Positions 1-10,279 of a DNA stretch of 64,000 nt are shown piece after piece. The DNA comes from Mixta gaviniae (lineage in GTDB: Bacteria; Pseudomonadota; Gammaproteobacteria; Enterobacterales; Enterobacteriaceae). The DNA lies in assembly GCF_002953195.1 (NCBI RefSeq), contig NZ_CP026377.1, positions 3,410,001 through 3,474,000 on the forward strand, given 5' to 3'. The notes beneath the pieces are model-generated. The model saw nothing but the letters and a program-made list of their open reading frames with translations. It was not told the DNA's origin and searched no databases. The position numbers and the translations under genes were made by a program. The first letter of the stretch is position 1. Each line of letters opens with the position of its first letter.

Positions 1-1042
1 GCTTCGCCTTCGCCTGCCAGGGCAGCGTAACGTGCCCCTGGTCGTCGGTCGTGGCCTGCTTCAGGGTCTGTCCTTTTTCATCCAGCATGGTCAGCGTGAC
101 GCCCTCCAGCGGCGCGCCATCTTCCAGCCGCTGGCTGAAGAGATCGACCTGCTGCGGGAACTGGTGCAGCGAAAGGCCGATGTCGCTGAGCGTAAACAGG
201 GTAGCCGCATTGCTGTAGCTGTAGCTGCCCGCCTGCTTCATCACCGCCAGATAGACGCCGGGCTGCGCCAGCGGCTTAATATCGCCGAGCGGCAGCTGCA
301 GCTGTTCACGTGTGTTACGTGCCGGGTTAAGATCAAAGCGGCCGGTATAAACCAGATCCGCCTTCTGCAGCAGCGACTCAGACTGCCAGGTCTGCAGGCT
401 GTTGCCATACTGCCAGTCGGCGATAAAGGAAGGGAGCGAGGCGGTTTTGATACGGAAAAAGTCGACGTCCACCTGGCTGACGTTAAGCGCCATCACCGGC
501 AGCCCTTTGGCGATGCGCGTCGGCAGCAGCGAGCCACGACTGGCGAAGCCGACCATCGGCTGAATGTCGCGGGTGGTCAGGGTCTGCTCCGCCGTTTGCG
601 CCAGCGTAGCGCCGTTTGCCGCCTTCAGCCCACTATCGATGCGCACTTTAAGCTGGCGTGCCGGCTCCAGATGGCGGAAGCGCAGCTCTTTGCGGTTGGG
701 CGAAAGCTCCCAGCCGCCTTCAACCGCACCGCTTTTGCTGTCGGTCAGGTGAGCATATTGGCTAACGTTCTGCTGATCGTCCAGCGAGACGGAAAAGGTG
801 ACCACCAGCGTGCCGGCGCCGTCGAGCTGCACTTCAGAGATATCGATAACCTGCAGCGGCTTGCCCTGTTCCCGCGCCAGCTGCGCGGCGCGCTGTTCGG
901 CGCTTATCGCCGGCGCGGCCTGCGCCGGCGCCGACTTGCTGGCCGCGGCGGTGGACGGCGTGGCTTTATTATCATCATCACAGCCGCTCAGCAGCAGCGA
1001 CAGCAGCAGCGCTGCGCCTGCTCTATACCTTAACCCTGACAT
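1..1042 (-). CDS. yfhM: Alpha-2-macroglobulin-like lipoprotein YfhM, N-terminal part (runs off the window)
   Basis: The first 347 codons are visible; the gene continues leftward past base 1. The protein opens with a lipoprotein signal peptide with lipobox LLSGC (Cys21) followed by four Asp, and Asp at +2 predicts inner-membrane retention. The later sequence, with stretches such as TTRDIQPMVGFASRGSLLP and YTGRFDLNPARNTREQL, matches E. coli YfhM (bacterial alpha-2-macroglobulin), a periplasmic protease trap thought to work with PbpC. The start is the ATG at 1042, preceded by GGAGAAA. The thioester region is outside the window. It is divergent from sseA, as in E. coli. The family call is secure. 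Confidence 0.93.
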   Translation of the reverse strand, partial: MSGLRYRAGAALLLSLLLSGCDDDNKATPSTAAASKSAPAQAAPAISAEQRAAQLAREQGKPLQVIDISEVQLDGAGTLVVTFSVSLDDQQNVSQYAHLTDSKSGAVEGGWELSPNRKELRFRHLEPARQLKVRIDSGLKAANGATLAQTAEQTLTTRDIQPMVGFASRGSLLPTRIAKGLPVMALNVSQVDVDFFRIKTASLPSFIADWQYGNSLQTWQSESLLQKADLVYTGRFDLNPARNTREQLQLPLGDIKPLAQPGVYLAVMKQAGSYSYSNAATLFTLSDIGLSLHQFPQQVDLFSQRLEDGAPLEGVTLTMLDEKGQTLKQATTDDQGHVTLPWQAKAK

Positions 1043-1360
1043 ATTTTCTCCATGGCGAAAGTGCCCTGTAAAACAGGGCGCCATTATCACCTGAAAGTAA
1101 AAAAAATTTAACAGCCCGCGTCATATTTCACCGGCTGACGTTATCGCGCCGGGAGGCAAGGATGACAAGCGCTTATCGCCGCGGCGGCTTTTAATTGCGG
1201 CCGGTGCCGCAAACCCGCTGTAAAAATGCGCCTGCCTGCGGCGCTTTATGCGGCCTGTTTTCCGAATCTATAATCCGGCTCGCAGCCTTACGGATTGGGT
1301 CTTGAGATAGGCCGCGAGATCGTCGACACTCATTGCACATCAATGGATATTGAGGTTGTT
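1043..1360. promoter_or_regulatory. yfhM-sseA divergent intergenic region
   Basis: This 318-base gap holds no convincing gene. A short hairpin (GCCCTGT, AAA, ACAGGGC) lies at 1063-1079 just upstream of yfhM. A possible sseA -10 element TATAAT lies at 1269-1274; no good -35 is visible. The frame upstream of sseA is open from 1295, but the family start is at 1361. Confidence 0.4.
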
Positions 1361-2209
1361 ATGACATCCGCTCTCTTTGTAACCGCACAGTGGTTAGCCG
1401 AACATCAGAACGATGCCGACTTGCAAATTATTGACGCGCGCATGGCGCCGGCCGGCCAGGAGCATCTGCGCGATATGCGCGCCGAATACCGCGCCGGGCA
1501 TCTGCCTAACGCGCCCTTTTTCGATATCGAGCAGCTTTCCGATCGCCATAGCCCCTATCCGCATATGATGCCGCGCGCCGAATCCTTCGCCGTGGCGATG
1601 CGCGAGCTGGGCGTCGACAGCAGTAAGCATCTGGTGGTGTATGACGAGGGCAATCTCTTTTCCGCGCCGCGCGCCTGGTGGATGCTGCGCGCGTTCGGCG
1701 TTGAGCGCGTTTCGCTACTGGCCGGCGGGCTGGCGGGCTGGAAACAGGCGGGCTATGCGCTGCAAACCGGCGACGTGGCGCTGCCGGAGGCAGAGTTTGA
1801 GGCGCGCTACGACGCAAGCCTGGTGAAAAGCGTGACCGACGTGCTGCTGATCAGCCATGAAGGCACAGCGCAGCTGATCGATGCGCGTCCGGCCAACCGC
1901 TTTAACGGCGAAGTTGACGAGCCGCGTCCAGGCCTGCGCCGCGGCCACATTCCCGGCAGCCTGAACGTGCCGTGGGGCGAGCTGGTGGTTGACGGGCAAC
2001 TGAAGCCGGAAGCGGAGCTGCGCGACATTTTTCAGCGCCACGGCGTCGATTTAACCCGACCGGTGGTCGCCAGCTGCGGCTCCGGCGTGACGGCGGTGGT
2101 CGCTATTCTGGCGCTGACAGCGCTTGGTATCAAAGGGGTAAAACTCTACGACGGCTCCTGGAGCGAATGGGGCAGCCGCGACGATCTGCCACTGGCGAAA
2201 AACGTCTGA
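1361..2209 (+). CDS. sseA: 3-mercaptopyruvate sulfurtransferase SseA
   Basis: A 282-residue double-rhodanese protein that moves sulfur from 3-mercaptopyruvate to thiol acceptors or cyanide in the cytosol. The N-terminal rhodanese domain covers roughly residues 5-125 and the catalytic one 160-280. The active-site loop is CGSGVT with Cys239, the motif of mercaptopyruvate sulfurtransferases. Long blocks such as VYDEGNLFSAPRAWWMLR and DEPRPGLRRGHIPG are near-identical to E. coli SseA (281 aa). An in-frame upstream extension to 1295 exists, but the ATG at 1361 has a GAGG ribosome site and matches family length. Single-gene unit between yfhM and sseB. Confidence 0.96.
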   Translation: MTSALFVTAQWLAEHQNDADLQIIDARMAPAGQEHLRDMRAEYRAGHLPNAPFFDIEQLSDRHSPYPHMMPRAESFAVAMRELGVDSSKHLVVYDEGNLFSAPRAWWMLRAFGVERVSLLAGGLAGWKQAGYALQTGDVALPEAEFEARYDASLVKSVTDVLLISHEGTAQLIDARPANRFNGEVDEPRPGLRRGHIPGSLNVPWGELVVDGQLKPEAELRDIFQRHGVDLTRPVVASCGSGVTAVVAILALTALGIKGVKLYDGSWSEWGSRDDLPLAKNV

Positions 2210-2269
2210 GACATCGGCCATCGGGCACTTAGGCACAGTGCCTGCTATCCCCCTGTCGCCACAGGTAAA

Positions 2270-2292
2270 AAGGGACGGCCTCGCCGTCCCTT
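2270..2292. terminator. Hairpin terminator between sseA and sseB
   Basis: A perfect 10-base stem AAGGGACGGC / GCCGTCCCTT has a CTC loop. A run of A on the left makes a T-run on the minus strand, so it best fits the end of the sseB transcript, but it lies between two convergent genes and may serve both. Confidence 0.75.
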
Positions 2293-2297
2293 ATTCT

Positions 2298-2375
2298 TCA
2301 GGTGCTGCCGCCCCTGCCTGCCCTGCGCATTAACGCCGGCGCGTTGCGGGTTTTCTCAGGTGCTGCCGCCCCTGC
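2298..2375. repeat. Two direct 20-base repeats downstream of sseA
   Basis: The 20 bases at 2298-2317 (starting TCAGGTGCTG) recur exactly at 2356-2375. They lie between the sseA/sseB terminator and the 3' end of sseB. Their role is unknown; slipped duplication is the simplest origin. Confidence 0.7.
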
Positions 2376-2422
2376 TTACTCTCAAGTACTGCGTGCCTGC
2401 CTGCCGTTGCCGCGCCTGCGCG

Positions 2423-3211
2423 TCAGATAATGCGCTGACCGCCTTTGAACTCGCGCAGGAAGCTGCCCCAGCGGCGCTCATAGAAGGGCGTGATGTGCGC
2501 GGTGAAGAAGTGGCTGATGCCCTGCTCGCCATCGACCACCTCGCAAATATCTACCGGCTCATCTTCCAGCAGCGTATCCGTCGCCACCGCACCGGCAGCG
2601 CGGATAATGTTATCAATATCGTCGTCAGCTTCGATGCCGATCAGCAGATTAGGCCGATCGTCCGCCTGCTCTTTAATATGGGCGACGAATGCCCGACGCA
2701 CCTGCTTATGCTTGCTGAACAGCTGCGTCAGCGAATCGATCACCTGCGCCGGCGGCTCGGCAATTTCCGACAGCAGCAGCGGCGCGCCGCCTTCCAGGAT
2801 CGTCTGCTCGCTCAGGGCGTCGCCCTCTTCGCCGAGCAGATGCGCGATCTCACGGGCGGAGAACTCTTTTCCCGCCGGCAGCTTCGGATTAAGAAACAGC
2901 GTTTCGCCGAGCGTCATTTCGAACAGCGTGCGCACCGGCAGCATCACGTAAGACTGCTCGCCTGCGGTCGCTTCGGCCATCGCTGACTCTGAGGTAAAAA
3001 AGGGAATAACGCTGGTGCCGTCCTCTTTTTCCCAGTGCTGCAGATCGACCGGCGTGCTGGCATCCAGCTGTTCGCCGGTGCTGGTGCCGGGCACCCACAC
3101 GCTGGCTTCCATCAGCAGCGTAAAAAATTCAGGCCGATGCGCCGGCTCGGTGGCTGCCAGCTGCAGCACCTCTTCCAGACGTTGGTTAGGGGTATTTTCA
3201 GTGTGATTCAT
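2423..3211 (-). CDS. sseB: SseB family protein
   Basis: A 262-residue protein matching E. coli SseB (about 258 aa), named for enhanced serine sensitivity when overproduced; its biochemical role is not established. The N-terminal half carries the conserved SseB block (FFTLLMEASVWVPG) and the end contains FYERRWGSFLREFKGG. It is probably cytosolic, with no signal peptide or membrane segment. It is first downstream of pepB on the minus strand, 49 bases away, and may be co-transcribed with pepB. The call rests on sequence likeness and conserved neighbours. Confidence 0.93.
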   Translation of the reverse strand: MNHTENTPNQRLEEVLQLAATEPAHRPEFFTLLMEASVWVPGTSTGEQLDASTPVDLQHWEKEDGTSVIPFFTSESAMAEATAGEQSYVMLPVRTLFEMTLGETLFLNPKLPAGKEFSAREIAHLLGEEGDALSEQTILEGGAPLLLSEIAEPPAQVIDSLTQLFSKHKQVRRAFVAHIKEQADDRPNLLIGIEADDDIDNIIRAAGAVATDTLLEDEPVDICEVVDGEQGISHFFTAHITPFYERRWGSFLREFKGGQRII

Positions 3212-3260
3212 GCTCTTTCCGCTTTTTGATCGGGGCCGGTTTGCCGCCGGCCCCGGACGC

Positions 3261-4547
3261 TTATTTCAGCAGCAGGTTAGCGATAGTGCGCACGCCAAGC
3301 CCGGTCGCGCCTGCAGACCACTGCTCAACCGCACCTTTGCGATAGGTTGCCGAGCAGTCGATATGCAGCCAGCCCTGCTGATAGTTGCTGACGAAATGCG
3401 ACAGAAACGCGGCAGCGGTGCTGGCACCGGCGGTATGCGCCGCGCCGGCGATGTTATTAAGATCGGCGAAGTTCGACGTCAGATGGTTGCGGTGGAACTC
3501 CGCCAGCGGCAGGCGCCAGAAGGCTTCATTCTCGCTTTCCGCGCTGTTTAACAGCTGCTGCGCCAGCGCATCGTCAAAGGTAAACAGCGCATGATAGTCG
3601 TTGCCCAGCGCGGTCTTGGCGGCGCCGGTCAGGGTTGCGGCGTCAATCAGCAGCTGCGGCTGCTGCTGGCTGGCATCAATCAGGCCGTCGGCCAGTACCA
3701 GTCGCCCTTCTGCATCGGTGTTCATCACCTCAACAGTTTTGCCGTTGCGATAGCGAATAATATCGCCAAGGCGGAACGCGTTACCGCTCACCATGTTGTC
3801 GGCGCAGCAGAGATAAAGTTTCACACGCTTGTTAAGCCCGCGCGCGATGGCCAGACCCAGCGCGCCGGTAACGGTGGCGGCGCCGCCCATATCCGATTTC
3901 ATCGAATCCATAAAGGCGCTCGGCTTCAGGCTGTAGCCGCCGGTATCGAAAGTGATGCCTTTACCTACCAGGCAGGCGTAGACCGGCGTGTTTTCGTCGC
4001 CGCCGGGGTTATAGTCCAGCGCCAACAGCACCGGGCCGCGGGTCGAACCGCGGCCGACGGTATGCAATCCCATATAGTTCTGTTCACGCAGGTCATCGCC
4101 CTTGGTGATGCGGTAGCTGACTGCATCGCCGGCATATTTCGCGATCAGATCCACCGCGCGACGCGCCAGCTGCTCCGGCCCCAGCTCTTCCGCCGGCTGG
4201 TTAATGATGTCGCGCACCCAGTCGATAATGCTAAGGCGACGTTCCAGCTCAGCGCGTTGATCGTCACCGAGCGGCGCCCAGTCAACACTGCGCTCGCCTT
4301 TCGGCCCGCGGTAGCCCTGCCAGAAGGCCCAGCTTTTTTCCAGATCCCAGCCATCGCCGCTGAGAACAACATGGCGGATGCCCTGCCCGTCGATTTTGCG
4401 CGCCGCGCGCTGAATGGTGGTCAGCGCGTCGCCGACGGTCAGGTGAATGGTCATGCCTTCACCGCTGCTGCTGAGGATCGCTTTTTCGCCCCAGCGCGCG
4501 TCGGCTGCCGTGGTCGACAGCGCGATATTCATCTTTTCAGTTGCCAT
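3261..4547 (-). CDS. pepB: Aminopeptidase B (M17 leucyl aminopeptidase family)
   Basis: A 428-residue cytosolic metallo-aminopeptidase of family M17 that trims N-terminal residues from peptides. The C-terminal catalytic domain shows the two-metal site block [18 protein letters not shown] and the family signature [12 protein letters not shown]. The protein is close to E. coli PepB (427 aa) throughout, including the end [25 protein letters not shown]. The ATG at 4547 is used; a second ATG five codons in (MNIALS) is a possible alternative. It lies between iscX and sseB on the same strand, 44 bases from iscX. Confidence 0.96.
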   Translation of the reverse strand: MATEKMNIALSTTAADARWGEKAILSSSGEGMTIHLTVGDALTTIQRAARKIDGQGIRHVVLSGDGWDLEKSWAFWQGYRGPKGERSVDWAPLGDDQRAELERRLSIIDWVRDIINQPAEELGPEQLARRAVDLIAKYAGDAVSYRITKGDDLREQNYMGLHTVGRGSTRGPVLLALDYNPGGDENTPVYACLVGKGITFDTGGYSLKPSAFMDSMKSDMGGAATVTGALGLAIARGLNKRVKLYLCCADNMVSGNAFRLGDIIRYRNGKTVEVMNTDAEGRLVLADGLIDASQQQPQLLIDAATLTGAAKTALGNDYHALFTFDDALAQQLLNSAESENEAFWRLPLAEFHRNHLTSNFADLNNIAGAAHTAGASTAAAFLSHFVSNYQQGWLHIDCSATYRKGAVEQWSAGATGLGVRTIANLLLK

Positions 4548-4591
4548 TAACGTGGTCCCTTTTCTTTATCTGAAACGGAGATACTGAGAGA

Positions 4592-4792
4592 TTATTCAAA
4601 CTCATCCAGCCAGACCAGCAGTATCGCTTCCAGAATCTTTTCGCTGGAGGCGTCTGGCTGGTCATCGAACTCTTCAAGCTGACAGATCCAGCGGTGCATG
4701 TCAGTAAAACGCACCGTTTTTGGATCGGTATCCGGATAAGCATCATACAAAGCTTCGCCGATTTCACGGCTGTCGGTCCATTTCAGTCCCAT
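4592..4792 (-). CDS. iscX: Fe-S assembly accessory protein IscX
   Basis: A 66-residue acidic protein, the last gene of the isc operon. IscX binds IscS and iron and tunes the rate of cluster assembly, acting as an adaptor or regulator. The sequence begins [21 protein letters not shown] and ends in an acidic helix, the normal length and form of the family. It follows fdx after 55 bases, the canonical order. An overlapping frame (4537-4767) is a shadow. Confidence 0.97.
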   Translation of the reverse strand: MGLKWTDSREIGEALYDAYPDTDPKTVRFTDMHRWICQLEEFDDQPDASSEKILEAILLVWLDEFE

Positions 4793-4847
4793 GATCTTTC
4801 CTCAGACAAAAACGGGCCGGCTGAAGAGCCGACCCGCTTTTTAACGA

Positions 4848-5183
4848 TTAATGTTCGCGCGCGTGGTTGATGGTGTAGCGTGGAATTTCCACCACCAGGT
4901 CTTCGTCGGTTACCCGCGCCTGGCAGCTGAGGCGGCTTTCCGGCTCCAGTCCCCAGGCTTTATCCAGCATGTCGTCTTCGTCTTCGCTGCTTTCCGGCAG
5001 CGAGTCGAAGCCTTCGCGCACGATGCAGTGGCAGGTGGTGCAGGCGCATGATTTTTCGCAGGCATGCTCCAGATCGATGCCGTTGCGCAGGGCGACGTCA
5101 AGGATGGTTTCGCCCTGTGCGGCGTCGAACACGCCGCCTTCCGGCAGCAGATCCTGATGGGGCAAAAAAACAATTTTAGGCAT
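4848..5183 (-). CDS. fdx: [2Fe-2S] ferredoxin of the ISC system
   Basis: A 111-residue adrenodoxin-type [2Fe-2S] ferredoxin that supplies electrons for cluster assembly on IscU. Cluster ligands Cys42, Cys48, Cys51 and Cys87 are all present, plus the conserved extra Cys46, in the block [13 protein letters not shown]. It sits 3 bases after hscA, so translation is probably coupled. Length and sequence match E. coli Fdx (111 aa). Confidence 0.97.
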   Translation of the reverse strand: MPKIVFLPHQDLLPEGGVFDAAQGETILDVALRNGIDLEHACEKSCACTTCHCIVREGFDSLPESSEDEDDMLDKAWGLEPESRLSCQARVTDEDLVVEIPRYTINHAREH

Positions 5184-5186
5184 TGA

Positions 5187-7037
5187 TCAAACCTCATCCA
5201 CAGAATGCCCGGCCAGCGCGCGACGGACAGAATTGTCCATACGACGGGCGGCAAAATCCTGGGTTACTTTATTGAGTTGTTTTACCGCCGCGCTGATGGT
5301 GTCAGCCTCATCGCCGCGAATCGCTTCCTGCAGCTGACGCTGCGCCTGTTGAATCGCGTGCCGTTCTGCCTCGCTCAGCAGCGCGGCGTCTTCCGCCAGC
5401 GCGCCTTCGAGGCTTTCCAGCACCCGCAGGCCTTCTACTTTCTGTTCCGCCAGCTTGCGCGCCGCAACATCCTGCTGCGCCCAGACCATCGAATCGGTGA
5501 TCATGCTGGCGATTTCATTTTCCGTCAGTCCGTAGGAGGGCTTCACCTGAATAGAGGCTTCGACGCCGGTGGATTTCTCCATCGCCGTGACGCTCAGCAG
5601 GCCGTCGGCATCCACCTGGAAGGTGACGCGAATGTGCGCCCCGCCCGCCGGCAGCGCCGGCAGACCGCGCAGCGTAAAGCGCGCCAGCGAACGACAGTCG
5701 GAAACCAGCTCGCGCTCGCCCTGCAGCACATGAATGCTCATCGCCGTCTGGCCATCTTTGAAGGTGGTGAACTCCTGCGCGCGCGCCACCGGGATGGTGG
5801 TGTTGCGCGGGATCACTTTCTCCACCAGGCCACCCATGGTCTCCAGCCCTAACGAGAGCGGAATGACGTCCAGCAGTAGCATCTCGCTGTCCGGCTTGTT
5901 GCCGACCAGAATGTCCGCCTGGATCGCCGCGCCGATGGCAACCACCTTATCGGGATCGATAGTGGTGAGCGGCTGGCGGCCAAAGAATTCGCCTACCTTT
6001 TCACGCACCAGCGGCACGCGGGTAGAGCCGCCGACCATCACCACTTCCAGCACCTCTTCCGGCATGACGCCGGCATCTTTCAGCGCGCGCCGGCACGCCA
6101 TCAGCGTGCGCTTCACCAGTCCGGCGATCAGCGCGTTGAAATCATCGCGCGTTACCACGCCCTGCCAGTCGCCCAGCGTAACCGGCACTGTGTCGCTATC
6201 GCTGAGGGCGATTTTTACCGCGATGGCGCTGTCCAGCAGCTGACGCTGCATGCCGTGATCGCCGCGATCGTGCAGGCCCGCCTGCTCGCGCAGCCAGTCG
6301 GCCAGCAGGTGATCGAAATCATCGCCGCCCAGCGCCGAATCGCCACCGGTCGCCAGTACTTCAAAGACGCCGCGGCTCAGGCGCAGCACAGAAATATCAA
6401 AGGTGCCACCGCCCAGGTCGTAGACCGCGATCACCCCTTCCTGACCGGAGTCGAGGCCATAAGCGATCGCCGCCGCCGTCGGCTCGTTAAGCAAGCGCAG
6501 CACATGCAGGCCCGCCAGCCGCGCGGCGTCGCGCGTGCCCTGACGCTGTGCATCGTCAAAATAGGCGGGCACGGTGATCACCACGCCGTCCAGCTCGCCC
6601 TGCAGGCTTGCGCGCGCGCGCGCCGCCAGCGCCTGCAGAATATCACTGGAAACGCGCACCGGATTCAGCATGCCAGCGGCGGTCTGGATCAGCGGCAGGC
6701 CGTTTTCGCTCGGCTGAAGCTGATAAGGGAGGTGGGGATAACGCTGTTGAATGTCTGCCAGCGAGCGGCCCATCAGACGTTTGACCGAGCTGATAGTGTT
6801 AACCGGATCGGTCGCCGCCTGGCGGCGCGCGTCCCATCCCACCAGGCTTTGCTGCGCCTGATACTGCACCACGGAGGGCAGCAGATGACGGCCCTGCGCA
6901 TCGGGCAGGGTTTCTGCCTGGCCGCTGCGCACGGTGGCGACTAAGGAGTTAGTGGTGCCCAGATCGATGCCGACGGCCAGACGACGTTGATGCGGCGCGG
7001 CGCTCTGCCCCGGCTCGCTGATTTGTAATAACGCCAT
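5187..7037 (-). CDS. hscA: Hsp70-type chaperone HscA
   Basis: A 616-residue specialised Hsp70 that, with HscB, remodels IscU and drives cluster transfer to target proteins by ATP hydrolysis. The nucleotide-binding domain (about 20-380) has [14 protein letters not shown], the phosphate-2 loop [14 protein letters not shown] and [11 protein letters not shown]. The substrate domain and helical lid follow. Its IscU partner here keeps the recognised LPPVK motif. It starts at ATG 7037 and lies 14 bases after hscB. Size equals E. coli HscA (616 aa). Confidence 0.97.
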   Translation of the reverse strand: MALLQISEPGQSAAPHQRRLAVGIDLGTTNSLVATVRSGQAETLPDAQGRHLLPSVVQYQAQQSLVGWDARRQAATDPVNTISSVKRLMGRSLADIQQRYPHLPYQLQPSENGLPLIQTAAGMLNPVRVSSDILQALAARARASLQGELDGVVITVPAYFDDAQRQGTRDAARLAGLHVLRLLNEPTAAAIAYGLDSGQEGVIAVYDLGGGTFDISVLRLSRGVFEVLATGGDSALGGDDFDHLLADWLREQAGLHDRGDHGMQRQLLDSAIAVKIALSDSDTVPVTLGDWQGVVTRDDFNALIAGLVKRTLMACRRALKDAGVMPEEVLEVVMVGGSTRVPLVREKVGEFFGRQPLTTIDPDKVVAIGAAIQADILVGNKPDSEMLLLDVIPLSLGLETMGGLVEKVIPRNTTIPVARAQEFTTFKDGQTAMSIHVLQGERELVSDCRSLARFTLRGLPALPAGGAHIRVTFQVDADGLLSVTAMEKSTGVEASIQVKPSYGLTENEIASMITDSMVWAQQDVAARKLAEQKVEGLRVLESLEGALAEDAALLSEAERHAIQQAQRQLQEAIRGDEADTISAAVKQLNKVTQDFAARRMDNSVRRALAGHSVDEV

Positions 7038-7051
7038 GTTAATCTTCCCGG

Positions 7052-7570
7052 TTAAAAATCAAGCAACTTCTCTTCCAGCGCTTCCGACTGGCTGCGCAGT
7101 TTAGCGAGAAAACGCAGCTTGCGCACCGTATCCGCCGCCGTTTCCCAACGGGCTTCGGCCAGCTGCTGGCGCATCTGCGCGCTGCGTTGCTGCATCATCG
7201 CCTCGATACGCTGCATAAAGGCCTGCAGCTGCGCCTCGGCGTCCGAAGCCTGTTCGATCGCGTCCAGCTCTTCACGCAGTTCCATCTGTTCCATCAGAAA
7301 AGCGGTGTCGCGCATCGTATGCTGTTCGTTGTTGATATCGAAGCCGTGCAGTGACAGTAGATATTCAGCGCGCGGCAGTGGCTGACGCAGCGCCTGATAG
7401 CCCTGATTGATGGTAGCGGCCTGCTGCAGCGCCTGCAGACGCTCGCGCTCCGGCTGGGAAGCGAAACGATCGGGGTGAAACTGGCGTTGCAGTTCCTGAA
7501 AACGGGCGGTGAGCTGGGCTGCATCAATCTCAAAAGATTGCGGCAGGCCAAAAAGGGTGAAGTAATCCAT
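7052..7570 (-). CDS. hscB: J-domain co-chaperone HscB
   Basis: A 172-residue J-protein that binds IscU and stimulates the HscA ATPase. The N-terminal J domain includes the HPD motif (FHPDRF), and a C-terminal helical bundle docks IscU. The frame is open upstream to 7645, but [10 protein letters not shown] at 7570 is the conserved start and gives the family length (171 in E. coli). It is preceded by iscA and followed by hscA in the standard operon. Confidence 0.96.
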   Translation of the reverse strand: MDYFTLFGLPQSFEIDAAQLTARFQELQRQFHPDRFASQPERERLQALQQAATINQGYQALRQPLPRAEYLLSLHGFDINNEQHTMRDTAFLMEQMELREELDAIEQASDAEAQLQAFMQRIEAMMQQRSAQMRQQLAEARWETAADTVRKLRFLAKLRSQSEALEEKLLDF

Positions 7571-7648
7571 AGCAGACTCGGTTAATACAGAGGAGTGCAT
7601 AGAATCGCTCCGTTGCCGGAGCGATCGGTCATGCCGCTGCGCCAACGT

Positions 7649-7972
7649 TTATACGTTGAAGCTTTCTCCACAGCCGCATTCATCTTTCATGTTGGGGTTG
7701 TTGAACTTGAAGCCTTCGTTCAGACCTTCCTTCACGAAATCAAGCTCGGTCCCGTCGAGATAAATCAGGCTTTTCGGGTCGATGACCACCTTTACGCCTT
7801 TATCGGCGAAAACGGTGTCTTCCGGCTCGGGCGCATCAACGAACTCCAGCACGTAAGCCATGCCGGAGCAGCCAGAAGTGCGCACGCCGAGACGCAGGCC
7901 GAATCCCTTGCCACGGTTGTGCAGAAAGGCGTTTACGCGCGTCGCCGCGCTGTCGCTCAGGGTAATGGACAT
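7649..7972 (-). CDS. iscA: A-type Fe-S carrier IscA
   Basis: A 107-residue A-type carrier that accepts clusters from IscU and delivers mainly [4Fe-4S] clusters. The three ligand cysteines are Cys35 (in [10 protein letters not shown]), Cys99 and Cys101 (ECGCGESF), all at the E. coli positions. It is 9 bases after iscU. Confidence 0.97.
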   Translation of the reverse strand: MSITLSDSAATRVNAFLHNRGKGFGLRLGVRTSGCSGMAYVLEFVDAPEPEDTVFADKGVKVVIDPKSLIYLDGTELDFVKEGLNEGFKFNNPNMKDECGCGESFNV

Positions 7973-7981
7973 AACTCCCCC

Positions 7982-8368
7982 TTACTGTGCGTCTTTCTTG
8001 CTCTTGTAATCCGCGATAGCGGCCTTGATCGCATCTTCAGCCAGAATGGAGCAGTGAATTTTCACCGGCGGCAGTTCCAGCTCTTCAGCGATCTGCGTAT
8101 TTTTGATCGACGCCGCTTCGTCCAGCGATTTGCCTTTTACCCATTCGGTAATCAGCGAGCTGGAGGCGATGGCGGATCCGCAGCCGTAGGTTTTGAAGCG
8201 CGCATCTTCGATGATGCCTGCGTCGCTGACTTTGATCTGCAGTTTCATCACGTCGCCGCACGCCGGCGCGCCGACCATGCCGCTGCCGATAGAGGGATCG
8301 CTGTTGTCAAAAGAGCCGACGTTGCGGGGATTTTCGTAGTGATCGATTACTTTTTCGCTGTAAGCCAT
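7982..8368 (-). CDS. iscU: Fe-S cluster scaffold IscU
   Basis: A 128-residue scaffold on which clusters are built from IscS-derived sulfur. Ligands Cys37, Cys63, His105 and Cys106 are all present, as is the HscA-recognition motif LPPVK just before His105. It lies 24 bases after iscS. Length and ligand positions equal those of E. coli IscU. Confidence 0.98.
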   Translation of the reverse strand: MAYSEKVIDHYENPRNVGSFDNSDPSIGSGMVGAPACGDVMKLQIKVSDAGIIEDARFKTYGCGSAIASSSLITEWVKGKSLDEAASIKNTQIAEELELPPVKIHCSILAEDAIKAAIADYKSKKDAQ

Positions 8369-8392
8369 GATCTGTTCTCCTGAAACCTGAAA

Positions 8393-9607
8393 TTAGTGAT
8401 GCGCCCATTCAATGCTGTTCAAATCCACGCCCGCTTTAAACATCTCCCACAGCGGAGAGAGTTCGCGCAGGCGACCGATGGATTTGCGCACCAGTGCGAT
8501 GGTGTAATCAATCTCTTCTTCGGTAGTGAAGCGGCCGAGGGAGAAGCGGATGGAACTGTGGGCCAGTTCATCGCTCATGCCCAGCGCGCGCAGCACGTAA
8601 GAAGGCTCCAGGCTGGCGGAGGTACAGGCGGAACCGGAGGAGACCGCCAGATCTTTCAGCGCCATGATCAGCGATTCGCCTTCAACATAGTTGAAGCTGA
8701 CGTTAAGAATGTTCGGCGCGCCCTGCTCCAGGTCGCCGTTCAGATAGACTTCCTCGATATCTTTCAGGCCGTCCCACAGGCGGTTGCGCAGCGTGCGCAG
8801 GCGCGCCATTTCGCTTGCCATCTCTTCTTTCGCGATACGGTAAGCTTCGCCCATGCCGACGATCTGATGCACCGGCAGCGTACCGGAACGCATGCCGCGC
8901 TCGTGACCGCCGCCATGGATCTGCGCTTCCAGACGGATGCGCGGCTTGCGACGCACGTAGAGCGCGCCGATGCCTTTCGGGCCATAGATTTTGTGCGCGG
9001 AGAAGGACATCAGATCGACTTTCAGCTGGCTGAGATCGATAGGCAGTTTGCCCACGCTCTGGGTGGCGTCTACGTGGTAAATGATACCGCGCGCACGGCA
9101 CATTTCGCCGATAGTGGCGATATCCTGCACCACGCCGATTTCATTGTTGACGTGCATGATCGAGACGAGAATAGTGTCGTCGCGCATCGCCGCTTCCAGC
9201 GCTTTCAGATCGATAATGCCGTTGCTCTGCGGCGCCAGGTAGGTCACTTCAAACCCTTCGCGCTCCAGCTGGCGGCACGTATCCAGCACCGCTTTATGCT
9301 CGGTTTTGCTGGTGATGATGTGCTTGCCTTTTTTCTGATAGAACTGCGCTGCGCCTTTGATCGCCAGGTTATCGGACTCGGTGGCGCCAGAGGTAAAGAC
9401 GATTTCACGCGGATCGGCGCCGACCAGCTCGGCGATCTGATTGCGGGCGATATCAACCGCCTCTTCAGACTGCCAGCCAAAACGGTGCGAACGTGAGGCG
9501 GGGTTACCGAAAGTCCCGTCCAGGGTGAGATACTGCATCATTTTTTCCGCCACGCGCGGGTCGGCCGGCGTCGTGGCGGAATAATCCAGGTAAATCGGTA
9601 ATTTCAT
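8393..9607 (-). CDS. iscS: Cysteine desulfurase IscS
   Basis: A 404-residue PLP enzyme converting cysteine to alanine and enzyme-bound persulfide, the main sulfur donor for Fe-S clusters, tRNA thiolation and other cofactors. PLP lysine Lys206 ([12 protein letters not shown]) and persulfide Cys328 (SSGSACTS) are at the E. coli positions. It is second in the operon after iscR, 39 bases downstream. Confidence 0.98.
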   Translation of the reverse strand: MKLPIYLDYSATTPADPRVAEKMMQYLTLDGTFGNPASRSHRFGWQSEEAVDIARNQIAELVGADPREIVFTSGATESDNLAIKGAAQFYQKKGKHIITSKTEHKAVLDTCRQLEREGFEVTYLAPQSNGIIDLKALEAAMRDDTILVSIMHVNNEIGVVQDIATIGEMCRARGIIYHVDATQSVGKLPIDLSQLKVDLMSFSAHKIYGPKGIGALYVRRKPRIRLEAQIHGGGHERGMRSGTLPVHQIVGMGEAYRIAKEEMASEMARLRTLRNRLWDGLKDIEEVYLNGDLEQGAPNILNVSFNYVEGESLIMALKDLAVSSGSACTSASLEPSYVLRALGMSDELAHSSIRFSLGRFTTEEEIDYTIALVRKSIGRLRELSPLWEMFKAGVDLNSIEWAHH

Positions 9608-9646
9608 TGCTCTTAAGCTCCGTACATCGCTTCAATTCAAATAAAA

Positions 9647-10141
9647 TCAGGCGCGCAGATTTATATTAATGGTTTCCTGCGTGCGCCCATTCGCCATACG
9701 GCGCGTTTCATTGTTCTGGCGATCGGCTATGTCCAGGATCTCTTTATTATTCACCAGCTCGGCCAGCGTAATATTGTTAAGAAAATCGCTGATGCGCTCG
9801 CTTAAATCGTGCCACAGCACGTGCGTCAGGCAGCGCTCGCCGCCCTGACAGCCCTCTTTGCCCTGGCAGCGCGTCGCGTCGACCGACTCGTCGACGGCAG
9901 TGATCACCGCCCCAACAGCGATGTCAGCCGCGCTTTTGCCCAGCAGATAGCCGCCGCCCGGTCCGCGCACGCTGGCGACCAGACCGTTTTTACGCAGGCG
10001 CGAAAAGAGCTGTTCCAGATAAGAAAGAGAGATCCCCTGACGCTCTGAAATATCAGCCAGCGGCACCGGCCCTTCGTGTGAGTGCAGCGCAACGTCAAGC
10101 ATCGCGGTAACGGCGTAACGGCCTTTTGATGTCAGTCTCAT
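9647..10141 (-). CDS. iscR: Fe-S cluster-sensing repressor IscR
   Basis: A 164-residue Rrf2-family regulator; the [2Fe-2S] form represses this operon and the apo form acts at other sites. The N-terminal winged helix is followed by ligands Cys92, Cys98, Cys104 and His107, exactly as in E. coli. It is first gene of isc. The promoter immediately upstream is typical of IscR autoregulation. An extended C-terminal tail after residue 135 is normal for enterobacteria. Confidence 0.97.
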   Translation of the reverse strand: MRLTSKGRYAVTAMLDVALHSHEGPVPLADISERQGISLSYLEQLFSRLRKNGLVASVRGPGGGYLLGKSAADIAVGAVITAVDESVDATRCQGKEGCQGGERCLTHVLWHDLSERISDFLNNITLAELVNNKEILDIADRQNNETRRMANGRTQETININLRA

Positions 10142-10196
10142 AGCCTGGTGACCCTCTGTTATACCCGGTTATCGGAGTTTACTGATGATGGTCGCA

Positions 10197-10225
10197 AGTC
10201 TGACATTCCTGAGTGTTTTGGTCAA
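10197..10225 (-). promoter_or_regulatory. isc operon promoter with IscR-type site
   Basis: On the minus strand -35 TTGACC (10225-10220), a 17-base spacer and -10 CAGACT (10202-10197) precede iscR. The string ATAGTTGACC and the following ACTC..GGAAT block match the E. coli iscR promoter, where type 1 IscR sites overlap -35 and spacer. A second similar ATACTTGA half lies just upstream. Confidence 0.8.
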
Positions 10226-10279
10226 CTATTTAACCTGGTAAAACACTCAAGTATTACGCTACGCCGAGGACGCTTTTTT

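Noticed and set aside
2210..2422. RyfA-type small RNA between sseA and sseB
   Set aside because: That position holds ryfA in E. coli as I recall, but here the gap is only about 213 bases, with a terminator and a short direct repeat, and no recognisable RNA sequence.
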